Below, in pieces: positions 17,524-25,741 of a stretch of DNA of 64,000 nucleotides. Below the pieces are notes generated by a model. It did no database searches. It saw only the letters and a list, made by a program, of their open reading frames with translations, and was not told the DNA's origin. The position numbers and the translations under genes were made by a program. Each line of letters opens with the position of its first letter. Position 1 is the first letter of the stretch. The DNA lies in assembly GCA_023419605.1 (NCBI GenBank), contig JAEZXR010000130.1, positions 186,001-250,000 of the forward strand. The letters run 5' to 3'. This DNA comes from Bacillota bacterium. Its GTDB lineage: Bacteria; Bacillota; Clostridia; Acetivibrionales; JAEZXR01.

Positions 17524-17640
17524 ATGGCGGGAAAATCAAAAAAGCGTAAAATCGTCGTGCGAAACTATAAAACCGGGATTTCCTGTGAAGATATGCTTGC
17601 ACGGCTAATAAAAAAGTACATGGAAATACGGAAAAAGTAG
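17524..17640 (+). CDS. Very small basic protein (38 residues)
   Basis: ATG at 17524 with GGAGG seven bases upstream (17512-17516). The product starts MAGKSKKRKIVVRNY and is strongly basic (about a third K/R), with a CEDMLARLIKKYMEIRKK helix. A possible promoter (TTGTAA 17462 with TATATA/TATAAT at 17485-17492) precedes it. The ribosome site, start and amino-acid bias all look real. Nucleic-acid binding is only a guess from the charge. Confidence 0.5.
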   Translation: MAGKSKKRKIVVRNYKTGISCEDMLARLIKKYMEIRKK

Positions 17641-17806
17641 GGCTTATCCACAGTCCTGCCTTTTTTGATCGGCTCCAATTTCTAAGCGATAATTTTTAAT
17701 AAGGAAACAGTGTAATGCGATTCAATGATTATTGTGCGAGGTAGGTAACTGGGGTAATATTTAGGTTACTATGAAAATTTCCAAATCATGCAAAGGGGGA
17801 AGAGCT

Positions 17807-18364
17807 ATGAAGAGAGCTTTATTGGTTATTGATGTGCAAAACGAGTATTTTACAGGGAAGTTACCTGTCAGCTATCCGATTGGCAGCTTAGACAATATAA
17901 TTAGAGCCATTGAAGCAGCAAATCAACATGACATTCCGGTAATCCTCATTCAGCATACTGCACCGCAAAAGAATGCTAAAACCTTTGTTAGGGGCAGCAA
18001 AGAGTGGGAATTGCATGAAGCGGTTTTAAAAAGGAAGTATGACTGCATAATTGAGAAGAATTTACCGGGCAGCTTTACCGGCACCGGGTTGGAGAAATTC
18101 CTAAAGGACAAGGGTGTAGATACCCTCACCATTAGCGGATATATGTCCCAAATGTGTTGTGATACTACCTCAAGACAAGCAGCCCATCAGGGGTATTCCG
18201 TCGAGTTTTTATCGGACGGCACCGGAACACTGGATATTTCCAATTATGCAGGTAATGTAACGGCGGAGGAACTGCATAGGGCCATATTGGTAACTCAGGC
18301 CATGCGGTTTAGTAAAGTACTTTCTACAAATGAATGGATACAACTAATAGAGAATCACGCTTAG
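17807..18364 (+). CDS. Isochorismatase-family cysteine hydrolase
   Basis: 185 residues. Catalytic triad of the family: Asp in LLVIDVQNEY, Lys in IIEKNLPGSFTGT, and Cys in ISGYMSQMCCDTTSRQA, with the preceding cis-peptide region. The fold is that of nicotinamidase, isochorismatase and related amidohydrolases. The start is ATG at 17807 behind GGGGGAAG; an in-frame ATG at 17771 has none. The MSQMCCDTT segment resembles generic cysteine hydrolases rather than nicotinamidase, so I leave the substrate open. It is monocistronic or co-transcribed with the following membrane protein (41 bases). Confidence 0.87.
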   Translation: MKRALLVIDVQNEYFTGKLPVSYPIGSLDNIIRAIEAANQHDIPVILIQHTAPQKNAKTFVRGSKEWELHEAVLKRKYDCIIEKNLPGSFTGTGLEKFLKDKGVDTLTISGYMSQMCCDTTSRQAAHQGYSVEFLSDGTGTLDISNYAGNVTAEELHRAILVTQAMRFSKVLSTNEWIQLIENHA

Positions 18365-18405
18365 GGGGCCCTTTGCCATAGTAGCTTTCAGGAGATAAGA
18401 GTTAT

Positions 18406-19143
18406 ATGATTATAGATAAAATAAAACAGCTTATTGGCAAAAACAAGTTGTTTAGAATTGCTTTAATAATCTTAATTACTGCATTGCTTGGGCTATATTT
18501 CCTTGCTTTTTTTACTACCGGTGCAAATTATGAGGATACATTTTTAAAAAAGGAAGTCGTTTCTTCCGAAACTCACTACGTGGGCAAAAGCCTCTGGGGT
18601 ACGATTCATATTACTGTGAAAAGCTTAGATGATACTCGTAATAGCTTTAACGTAACCTATCGATTGCCAAACGACATCCATAAGGTATTTACAGTTGATT
18701 TTACAGGGAACGGTAATTTGGGCCAGGGTATAAGAATAAAAGATGAAAGTGATAATTTGCTTTTTGAGGGAGAATACCGTAAGGGCGATTTATTCCTATT
18801 TGATAATAATGGTCAGCCTTTTATGGAGGGGATTGGAGAAATCAGCGTTAACGGTCAAAGTCCCTATAATTCTTATTACAGTATACCCCTTAAAAATGTT
18901 GTAAGCTTTGCGGCTTTTGAGAATGATACCATTCGAGGAGATGTAAGGTTTTTATTGCTTGCAGTTTTCTTAATTATTCTAACTGCAATCGATATGAGAT
19001 TTCCATTGTTTTTCTTTAAATTAAAATACATGTTTGCGGTAAATGACCCCGAACCGTCTGATTTCTTTCTTGCAATGCAGCGGATATCGTGGTATGCGTA
19101 TTCCGTAATTGCTTTTATATTGTTGATTTGTGCTGTTTTTTAG
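18406..19143 (+). CDS. Hypothetical membrane protein with extracytoplasmic beta domain
   Basis: 245 residues. There is an N-terminal transmembrane helix (~17-37), then a ~130-residue beta-rich domain (THYVGKSLWGTIHITVKSL .. KVFTVDFTGNGNLGQG). Two C-terminal helices follow (~183-203 and ~225-244) around a short loop (MFAVNDPEPSDFFLAMQR). I do not firmly recognise the family. AGGAGA lies before the ATG. The topology suggests an exported beta domain anchored at both ends. Gene order after the hydrolase gives no functional hint. Confidence 0.65.
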   Translation: MIIDKIKQLIGKNKLFRIALIILITALLGLYFLAFFTTGANYEDTFLKKEVVSSETHYVGKSLWGTIHITVKSLDDTRNSFNVTYRLPNDIHKVFTVDFTGNGNLGQGIRIKDESDNLLFEGEYRKGDLFLFDNNGQPFMEGIGEISVNGQSPYNSYYSIPLKNVVSFAAFENDTIRGDVRFLLLAVFLIILTAIDMRFPLFFFKLKYMFAVNDPEPSDFFLAMQRISWYAYSVIAFILLICAVF

Positions 19144-19274
19144 TGGTGATTTCAATTAGGAATATGGAGATAGGTTCAGGAATCTCTGCATAAAGCGTTA
19201 AATTTTTCCGGAAATGTATCGATATTTGCAGTAAGAGGTAAAACAAATAACTGAGGTAGGGGAGAGCGGATATA

Positions 19275-19958
19275 ATGTCTATCGATATGAAGGGCTTAAA
19301 TAACCTGCTGTCAATTGTCCAGCCAAAGAGCAATTTGGATTCATTGAAAGAATATCGCAATGGCTTATGGAAAAAACTGAGTCAGGGAGCCAATACGAAC
19401 GATAAGAAGCCTGGAGACCCGGGGAAAGGTGATAGCGGCAACCAGGCGGATATCAAGAGGATGTTTGTGGAACTGGAAGCAGTTGATAAGCAAATACAGC
19501 AAGCATCCTATGAGGAGCAAAGCAGAAAGCTTGAGGAAGAAAATCTGAAGCGAGAGGAAGCAGCGGCAAAAAAGTTTCGCGAACGAGAAAAGGCCCTGGC
19601 TAAACATGAACGTGCTCTGGAAAATGCCAGTATGCGTAAATTGCTTTCCGCAGCGGGAAAATTCACCGGGTATAGGACTGCAGCGGGAACGGGGATAAAT
19701 ATTGTCTCTCCTCCGGGGGTTTCAGGAATAAATAATGATGGTTGTCAGCAGCATTCTTTAACGGGGAAGGCTGAGGAGATAAACAGAGACATTAAAGAAT
19801 CCGTTGAATTCGGCATCGCTGCTGCTGAGGTAGCCCGCCGGCGGAAACAAAATGAAAGAAAAGAAGAACTTGAAGAAGATGCTTGTAAAAATGATCCCGT
19901 TGCTTTGGCTGCTGTGAAGAAGAAACGAAGGAAGAATTCGATCAATATAACGATATAA
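19275..19958 (+). CDS. Hypothetical coiled-coil protein
   Basis: 227 residues, very rich in K, E and A. A strong coiled coil lies at ~55-125 (VDKQIQQASYEEQSRK .. EREKALAKHERALENA). A small G/P-rich break follows (GTGINIVSPPGVSG) and a second charged helix toward the C-terminus, which ends KKKRRKNSINITI. No signal peptide. GGGGAGAG lies upstream of the ATG. The metallophosphoesterase gene starts 34 bases later. Function unknown; a structural or phage-like scaffold is possible, but nothing nearby supports a prophage. Confidence 0.6.
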   Translation: MSIDMKGLNNLLSIVQPKSNLDSLKEYRNGLWKKLSQGANTNDKKPGDPGKGDSGNQADIKRMFVELEAVDKQIQQASYEEQSRKLEEENLKREEAAAKKFREREKALAKHERALENASMRKLLSAAGKFTGYRTAAGTGINIVSPPGVSGINNDGCQQHSLTGKAEEINRDIKESVEFGIAAAEVARRRKQNERKEELEEDACKNDPVALAAVKKKRRKNSINITI

Positions 19959-19992
19959 TTTGGATGGATTGCTGTTCAACTGGGTGAATGAA

Positions 19993-20841
19993 ATGGCTAA
20001 AATAAAAAAACCTATTGCAATTGCAGTGTTCTTTGCTTTTTTGATTGTACTATGCGTCATGGCATTCTATAATGGACTTGTCGTAAAAAAATATAGCATC
20101 ACAACCGAAAAGTTATCAAAGGATCAAAGCACCCGGATGGTTTTGATTACAGACCTTCACAGTCATATTTACGGGGAGAGGCAAGAAAAGATAGCTTCGA
20201 TAATCAAGAAGCAAAAGCCGGATATGATCATGCTTGCAGGAGATATTGCGGATGATGTGGCACCTATAACGGGAACGGAATTGTTTTTGGACGCAATCAA
20301 AGAGATTGCCCCTATTTATTATGTTACAGGAAACCATGAGTTTTGGTCAAAAGAGATTGATTCAATCCGGCAGGTGTTCCGGAAATATGGGGTCATAATT
20401 CTGGAACATACTTATGAAGAAGTCACCGTTAACGGAGCGCAATTTATTATCGGTGGAGTGGATGACCCCGACATTGTTTTCTATGAGAAACCCGGCTTTG
20501 ACTGGCAGCTTGAAATGAAAAATGCATTTTCCGGTTTAGAGAATCGGACGGCATATAAAATATTGTTATCCCATAGGCTTGAGCTGATAGAACTTTATAA
20601 GGAAAGCCCCTTTGATTTGGTTCTGTCGGGTCACGCTCATGGCGGACAGGTTCGCATTCCATTTCTACTGAACGGTCTTTTTGCGCCTAATCAGGGGTGG
20701 TTTCCCAAGTATGCAGGCGGGCTTTATGAATATGACCATTTCCGTCACATTGTAAGCCGGGGTGTTTCCTTTAACCCAAGACTTCCGAGAATATTCAATC
20801 CCCCGGAGGTCGTTGTGGTCGAAATCACAGGTGAAAGGTAA
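19993..20841 (+). CDS. Membrane-anchored metallophosphoesterase (YkuE-like)
   Basis: 282 residues. An N-terminal transmembrane helix (~8-28) is followed by a calcineurin-like phosphoesterase domain with the full motif set: LITDLHSH (DxH), AGDIADD (GDxxD), VTGNHEFW (GNHE), LLSHRLEL (H) and LSGHAHGGQ (GHxH). These bind two metals. YkuE-type members hydrolyse lipid headgroup pyrophosphates such as UDP-diacylglucosamine; substrate here inferred only from family. The ATG at 19993 is preceded by GGTGA. A TTG-started frame at 19960 has no ribosome site. A 24-bp hairpin follows. Confidence 0.88.
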   Translation: MAKIKKPIAIAVFFAFLIVLCVMAFYNGLVVKKYSITTEKLSKDQSTRMVLITDLHSHIYGERQEKIASIIKKQKPDMIMLAGDIADDVAPITGTELFLDAIKEIAPIYYVTGNHEFWSKEIDSIRQVFRKYGVIILEHTYEEVTVNGAQFIIGGVDDPDIVFYEKPGFDWQLEMKNAFSGLENRTAYKILLSHRLELIELYKESPFDLVLSGHAHGGQVRIPFLLNGLFAPNQGWFPKYAGGLYEYDHFRHIVSRGVSFNPRLPRIFNPPEVVVVEITGER

Positions 20842-20867
20842 TTAACCGGTTGGAGATGGCCGGAAGC

Positions 20868-20924
20868 AAGAAGTATCCAGCATGATACCCATCCAATTAT
20901 TGGGTATCATGCTGGATACTTCTT
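20868..20924 (+). terminator. Long perfect hairpin terminator
   Basis: Perfect 24-base arms (20868-20891 and 20901-20924) with a nine-base loop, ending in TTCTTTT. Confidence 0.88.
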
Positions 20925-21189
20925 TTAAACAAGATATGAAATCCTTTACAACAATTTATCCATATTATTGTAAATATTCCGATAATTTTAAATTTTATCA
21001 AATGACGACGGAGACCTGTCATTTGCCGTGTTTTGCGCTGTAGTAGAGCGTTTCAAAAATCAAGATTATATTTTGAATAATTATTCATTCGGCAAGAATA
21101 TATTTTTTGTCATATTTCTTGATTTATTAAAACATTTTCTGTATAATCATCATAGTAAATTTATCGAAAGGAATTTGGGGATTACTAAT

Positions 21190-22389
21190 ATGGGGAAAGC
21201 TTTGATTATAGGCGCTGGGGGCGTCTCTAGTGTTGTTGTTCATAAATGTTGTCAGAATCCGGAGGTTTTTGAAGAGATTTGTATAGCAAGCAGAACTCTT
21301 GAAAAGTGCGAGGCTATAAAAAAACAATTGACCGGAAGCCGCACAAAAATTCATACTGCTCAGCTGGATGCTGACAATACTGACATGGTAATAGACCTGA
21401 TACTGAGCTTTAAGCCAGATATTGTTATTAATGTTGCTCTCCCTTATCAGGACTTGACAATTATGGATGCCTGCCTGGCTACGGGTGTTCATTATGTTGA
21501 TACTGCCAATTACGAACCGCCGGATACGCCCAAATTCGAATACAAATGGCAGTGGGCGTATAGAGAAAAGTTTGCAGAGGCAGGAATAACGGCGTTACTG
21601 GGAAGCGGTTTTGATCCCGGTGTTACGGGTGTTTTCTGTGCATATGCCCAGAAACATTATTTTGATGAAATTCATTCGATTGACATTATTGATGCCAATG
21701 CAGGCGATCACGGATATCCTTTTGCAACGAATTTTAACCCTGAAATTAATATCCGTGAAATAACAGCCAATGGCAGATATTTTGAAAATGGTGCATGGAT
21801 AGAAACGGATCCTCTCTCCGTGAAAAGAGTCTATGAATTCCCGGAGATCGGTCCAAAGAACATCTACCTTTTGTATCATGAAGAATTAGAATCTTTAGCG
21901 GTTAATATAAATGGCGTAAAGAAAATAAGATTTTGGATGACTTTTTCAGACAACTATCTGAATCATTTGCGCGTGCTTGAAAATGTTGGGTTGACCTCCA
22001 TTGAACCCATTGTTTATGAAGGTCAGGAGATAATTCCTTTGCAGTTTTTGAAGGCTATTCTCCCGGATCCTGCGTCCCTTGGGCCAAGAACGAAGGGGAA
22101 AACCAATATAGGCTGTATCATTCAAGGCACAAAAGACGGAAAGCCCAGAACCTATTATGTATATAACGTTTGTGACCATCAGGAGTGCTATGCTGAAGTG
22201 GGCTCCCAGGCTATCTCCTATACAACAGGAGTTCCTGCGATGATCGGTGCCATGATGATTTTAAAAGGTATCTGGAAAAGGCCGGGTGTCTTCAATGTAG
22301 AGGAATTTGATCCGGATCCGTTTATGGAAGCTTTGAATAAATATGGATTGCCATGGCAGGAAGATTTTTCGCCAACTCTTATTGATTGA
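21190..22389 (+). CDS. Carboxynorspermidine/carboxyspermidine dehydrogenase (saccharopine dehydrogenase family)
   Basis: 399 residues. The N-terminal Rossmann motif ALIIGAGGVSSVVVHKC binds NAD(P). LLGSGFDPGVTGVFCAYA and DANAGDHGYPFATNFNPEINIRE are typical of the carboxy(nor)spermidine synthase branch. The enzyme condenses aspartate semialdehyde with putrescine or diaminopropane by reductive amination. The start is ATG at 21190; the frame extends to 21028 but with no ribosome site and an unlike, F-rich extension. The decarboxylase nspC follows after 7 bases, completing the S-adenosylmethionine-independent route to spermidine or norspermidine. Confidence 0.9.
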   Translation: MGKALIIGAGGVSSVVVHKCCQNPEVFEEICIASRTLEKCEAIKKQLTGSRTKIHTAQLDADNTDMVIDLILSFKPDIVINVALPYQDLTIMDACLATGVHYVDTANYEPPDTPKFEYKWQWAYREKFAEAGITALLGSGFDPGVTGVFCAYAQKHYFDEIHSIDIIDANAGDHGYPFATNFNPEINIREITANGRYFENGAWIETDPLSVKRVYEFPEIGPKNIYLLYHEELESLAVNINGVKKIRFWMTFSDNYLNHLRVLENVGLTSIEPIVYEGQEIIPLQFLKAILPDPASLGPRTKGKTNIGCIIQGTKDGKPRTYYVYNVCDHQECYAEVGSQAISYTTGVPAMIGAMMILKGIWKRPGVFNVEEFDPDPFMEALNKYGLPWQEDFSPTLID

Positions 22390-22396
22390 GGTATAA

Positions 22397-23539
22397 ATGA
22401 TGAACATTGATGTAAATAGCATACCATCCCCCTGCTATGTTGTTGATGAAAGGCTTCTTATAAAGAATCTGGAAGTCTTGGATTCCATTCAGCGGCGTAC
22501 AGGCTGTAAAATTCTTCTTGCTCAAAAAGGGTTTTCCATGTACTCGGTATACCCTTTAGTGGGTAAATACCTGAAGGGTGTAACTTCAAGTTCACTATTT
22601 GAAGCGAGACTGGGTTACGAAAAAATGGGAAAAGAAGTTCATGTATACGCACCTGCTTATGTTGAGGAGGAATTTGACGAACTTCTTAAATACAGTGATC
22701 ACATTGTCTTTAACTCTTTTGACCAATGGAACAGATTTAAGGATAAGGTAAAGAATGTTCATTCGAAAAAGATAGAGTGTGGTATCCGTGTAAATCCTGA
22801 ATATTCTGAAATTCAGACGCCTATTTACGACCCTTGCTATAAATATTCAAGATTAGGAGTGACTTTGTCGAATTTCAGACCGGAAGAGCTTGACGGCATT
22901 GATGGACTTCATTTCCATACAATGTGCGAGCAAAATTCAGATACCCTTGAACGTACGATCAAAGTGGTGGATGAAAAATTCGGGGAATTTATTAAAAAGA
23001 TGAAATGGCTCAATTTGGGCGGCGGTCATCATATTACCAGACCCGATTATGATATTGAAACCCTTGTCCGTTCTATTTTATATTTGAAGGACAAGTATTC
23101 AGTAGACATATACCTGGAGCCCGGTGAGGCAATTGCTTTGAATACCGGTTTTCTTGTTGCCAGGGTTCTTGACATTGTTGATAACGGCATGAAGATTGCT
23201 ATTCTCGATACTTCCGCAGCATGCCACATGCCCGATGTACTCGAGATGCCGTACCGGCCCAATATTATTGATGCAGGAAAGCCGGATGAATATTCCCATA
23301 CCTACAGACTTGGCGGCCTTACCTGTCTTGCTGGAGATGTTATTGGCGACTACTCTTTCAAGCAGCCCTTAAAGCCTGGTGACCGGCTTGTATTCTGTGA
23401 CATGGCACACTATACAATGGTGAAGAACAATATGTTTAATGGGGTAAACCTTCCTTCCATCGCACTGTACAATGAGGCAGAAGGCATTAAAGTCATTAGA
23501 CAATTCGGCTACGAAGACTTTAGGTCCCGTTTGTCCTGA
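22397..23539 (+). CDS. nspC: Carboxynorspermidine/carboxyspermidine decarboxylase
   Basis: 380 residues of the alanine-racemase-fold, PLP-dependent decarboxylase family. The PLP lysine lies in ILLAQKGFSMYSV. Other motifs are LHFHTMCEQNSDTLE, WLNLGGGHHITRPDYD, YLEPGEAIALNTG and the C-terminal FCDMAHYTMVKNNMFNG. It decarboxylates carboxy(nor)spermidine to the free polyamine. GAGGT precedes the ATG pair at 22397/22400. It is co-transcribed with the dehydrogenase. The two-gene order is a complete alternative polyamine pathway; putrescine supply genes are not in this window. Confidence 0.92.
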   Translation: MMNIDVNSIPSPCYVVDERLLIKNLEVLDSIQRRTGCKILLAQKGFSMYSVYPLVGKYLKGVTSSSLFEARLGYEKMGKEVHVYAPAYVEEEFDELLKYSDHIVFNSFDQWNRFKDKVKNVHSKKIECGIRVNPEYSEIQTPIYDPCYKYSRLGVTLSNFRPEELDGIDGLHFHTMCEQNSDTLERTIKVVDEKFGEFIKKMKWLNLGGGHHITRPDYDIETLVRSILYLKDKYSVDIYLEPGEAIALNTGFLVARVLDIVDNGMKIAILDTSAACHMPDVLEMPYRPNIIDAGKPDEYSHTYRLGGLTCLAGDVIGDYSFKQPLKPGDRLVFCDMAHYTMVKNNMFNGVNLPSIALYNEAEGIKVIRQFGYEDFRSRLS

Positions 23540-23567
23540 TAAATAAAATAACCTATGGTACTATACT

Positions 23568-23604
23568 ATATCCCGGAAGGCTGCAAAGCGGCTTTCCGGG
23601 ATAT
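23568..23604 (+). terminator. Hairpin after nspC
   Basis: Eleven-base perfect arms ATATCCCGGAA / TTCCGGGATAT with further inner pairing. The T-tract is weak (CTTCATT). Confidence 0.6.
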
Positions 23605-24093
23605 CTTCATTATAAGGTGGATATCTTACTTCACATGCATTTTTCGATATATACCATGCATGCCTGACTCCGGCAGCCGCAATGAACATACAGCTTTTAT
23701 TTGTCTTTCTAATAGATCTTTTTCATTTCAGTGATGTTAAAACTTTAAAGATCGATTGAGCCGGTAGGCAGGTCTTGCCCCGGAACTTTTGTCATTTTTC
23801 CTAGAGTAGAACCCTCATAGCTCCTCGGAGCGGAATGCATTGCAAATGAGGGCTGTCTACTCTGCCCAATTTTGTATGCCCCCTGTTACTTGTGCGCGCA
23901 AAATGCAGAGCTTCAGTGCTTGTATAGAAAATATTGAAAGTTATGGGAAAATATTATAGAATTGTAGCCATAAACGGATACAAGACTCTAAAGCCTCTGT
24001 GGGAGGAGCGGAAGAAGGAAATAAAAATAAACAGGTTCCTTCTGGCACTCTTTTAATGGATTTATCTCTATGATATTGGAAGGAGGGGTACAT
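23605..24093. other. Non-coding stretch with two possible RNA hairpins
   Basis: No supported ORF. CCGG..GGCAG/TTGCC..CCGG at about 23761-23783 and a larger imperfect hairpin 23803-23863 (arms AGAGTAG/CTACTCT and CCCTCAT/ATGAGGG) stand out. The region marks the left flank of the accessory block that begins with the patatin gene. Confidence 0.35.
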
Positions 24094-25185
24094 ATGGATG
24101 GCGATCAAAGAAGAATTGGAATCGCACTTTCAGGTGGAGGCATTAGAGCGACCCTATTCCATTTGGGTGCTTTAAAATGGATGGCAGAGAAAGGCATGTT
24201 AGAAGATATTGCACGTATTTCATCGGTTTCAGGCGCCAGTTTATGTATAGGACTCATTTATTCTTATAGCAATCATGCTTGGCCCACGAGCAAACAGTAT
24301 TTAGCGGACGTATTACCGAAAATCCAAAAAACAATCCTGGAAAATGACATTCAAATCGCTGCGCTGATTCGCTTAGCCATTTCGCCGTGGTGGTGGAATA
24401 GAAAAGTAAATCTGGTTGCAAAAATCATGGAGGAAAAATGGGGGATTTCCGGAAATTTTTCAGAATTGCAGGATAGCCCTGCCTGGTATGTAAATTGTAC
24501 GACATTTGAAAGCGGGAAGCGGTTTATATTCTCTAAGAAGGCAATGGGAGACTACAGGGTAGGGTATGTGAGGAATCCTGAATTTGCCTTGGCGGATGCT
24601 ATGGCATCATCAGCAGGGTTTCCTATTTTGATCGGACCGTACAAGCTGCGAACGGATACTTACTCCTGGGTGAAATCTGCAAAATATGGAAGGGAGTGGG
24701 TTGGGGCGAAGAACAAACACCTGCACCTTTGGGATGGCGGCGGATGTTTAGTGAAAGACATTAATTATCTTATTGTAAGCAACGCCTCTGGAGGGATCGG
24801 TTATAAGAAGAGAAAATACGGCCTGTCTGCGGGAAATCTTAAAAGATTGCTGGAAATTTCCATGGACCAGGTTGGAGCGCTAAGGAATAGGAGTGTTGTG
24901 GATTATATTGAGCGGAGTAAAAACGGTCTATATTTTAATATTGGAAATAGTGCTGAAAAAATTACCAAAAGCAGTAGAATTTCCAGTAAAACGAAAGCGG
25001 ATTTAATCGCACATTGCATGTCGGAGGCTGATGCGGCGAGGGTACGAAACTATCCGACTACCTTACGGACGCCGTCCAAAACGGATTTTGAACTGATTTT
25101 GCAGCATGGGTATGAAGTGGCAAAATGTACCTATATTTCCTATGAGAGTGTGGAGACAGGGCTGCTTAGCAATGAAAAAGCCTAG
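24094..25185 (+). CDS. Patatin-like phospholipase
   Basis: 363 residues. Oxyanion-hole motif ALSGGGIRATLFHLGAL near residue 10, nucleophile region ISSVSGASLCIG, and catalytic Asp in HLWDGGG (~residue 217) give the Ser-Asp dyad of patatins. The nucleophile elbow reads SVSGAS rather than the common SVSGGS or GxSxG. The start is ATG at 24094 with GGAGGGG before it; an in-frame ATG at 24070 lies upstream of that site. No membrane segment. It hydrolyses acyl esters of phospholipids by family. It sits at the edge of a recombinase-rich block, so a defence, effector or phage-derived role is possible, but no cyclase or partner gene of a known defence system is nearby. Confidence 0.85.
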   Translation: MDGDQRRIGIALSGGGIRATLFHLGALKWMAEKGMLEDIARISSVSGASLCIGLIYSYSNHAWPTSKQYLADVLPKIQKTILENDIQIAALIRLAISPWWWNRKVNLVAKIMEEKWGISGNFSELQDSPAWYVNCTTFESGKRFIFSKKAMGDYRVGYVRNPEFALADAMASSAGFPILIGPYKLRTDTYSWVKSAKYGREWVGAKNKHLHLWDGGGCLVKDINYLIVSNASGGIGYKKRKYGLSAGNLKRLLEISMDQVGALRNRSVVDYIERSKNGLYFNIGNSAEKITKSSRISSKTKADLIAHCMSEADAARVRNYPTTLRTPSKTDFELILQHGYEVAKCTYISYESVETGLLSNEKA

Positions 25186-25299
25186 ATGGATAAAAAAGCT
25201 TCGGAGTTACCGGATGTCTATAACTACAATTTCTATGGGACAATTTTTAATAAAAAAAACAGGGGCATATACTTATCGTAGAGGACTATAAAGGAACCG

Positions 25300-25734
25300 G
25301 TGGTGGGCAGAGTGGACAGAAGTGGCTTTTACTCCTATCGGGTAGCCATTTACGTCAGAGAAAGCAGGGACGACAACGAGGAAAACTATGAAACGATAGA
25401 AACACAGCGGGACCTTTTACTGGACTTTGTCAGAAAGAATCATTACGGTGAAATCCATAGGGTATATGTTGATGATAATGTGTCAGGGACCGGCTTTGAG
25501 AGAAACGGGCTGAATCAGCTCAAAGAGGACATCCGTGCGGGCAGGGTAAACCTGCTCCTGTTAAAAGATCTGTCACGGCTGGGTAGAAACAATGCAAAAA
25601 CGCTGCTTTTCCTGGATTTCCTTGAGGAATATGGTGTAAGGGTATTAACCTTTGACGGGCGGTATGACAGTCTTCGGGATAACGACACCGTGGGTATCGA
25701 TACCTGGTTCAATGAACATTATGATACATTATAG
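25300..25734 (+). pseudogene. Truncated serine recombinase (resolvase domain only)
   Basis: 144 codons from GTG 25300 (AAAGGA five bases before). The resolvase catalytic domain is intact: RVAIYVRESRDDNEENYET with the serine nucleophile, then DNVSGTGFERNGL and LLLKDLSRLGRNNAKT. The protein stops after GIDTWFNEHYDTL, where homologues continue into the recombinase and zinc-ribbon domains. The DNA immediately downstream is the 3' end of a different, oppositely oriented recombinase. The break is therefore a recombination or insertion junction at about 25,720-25,740. A 31-codon ORF (25186-25281) lies between this and the patatin gene; I do not count it. Confidence 0.8.
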
Positions 25735-25741
25735 ACATATT

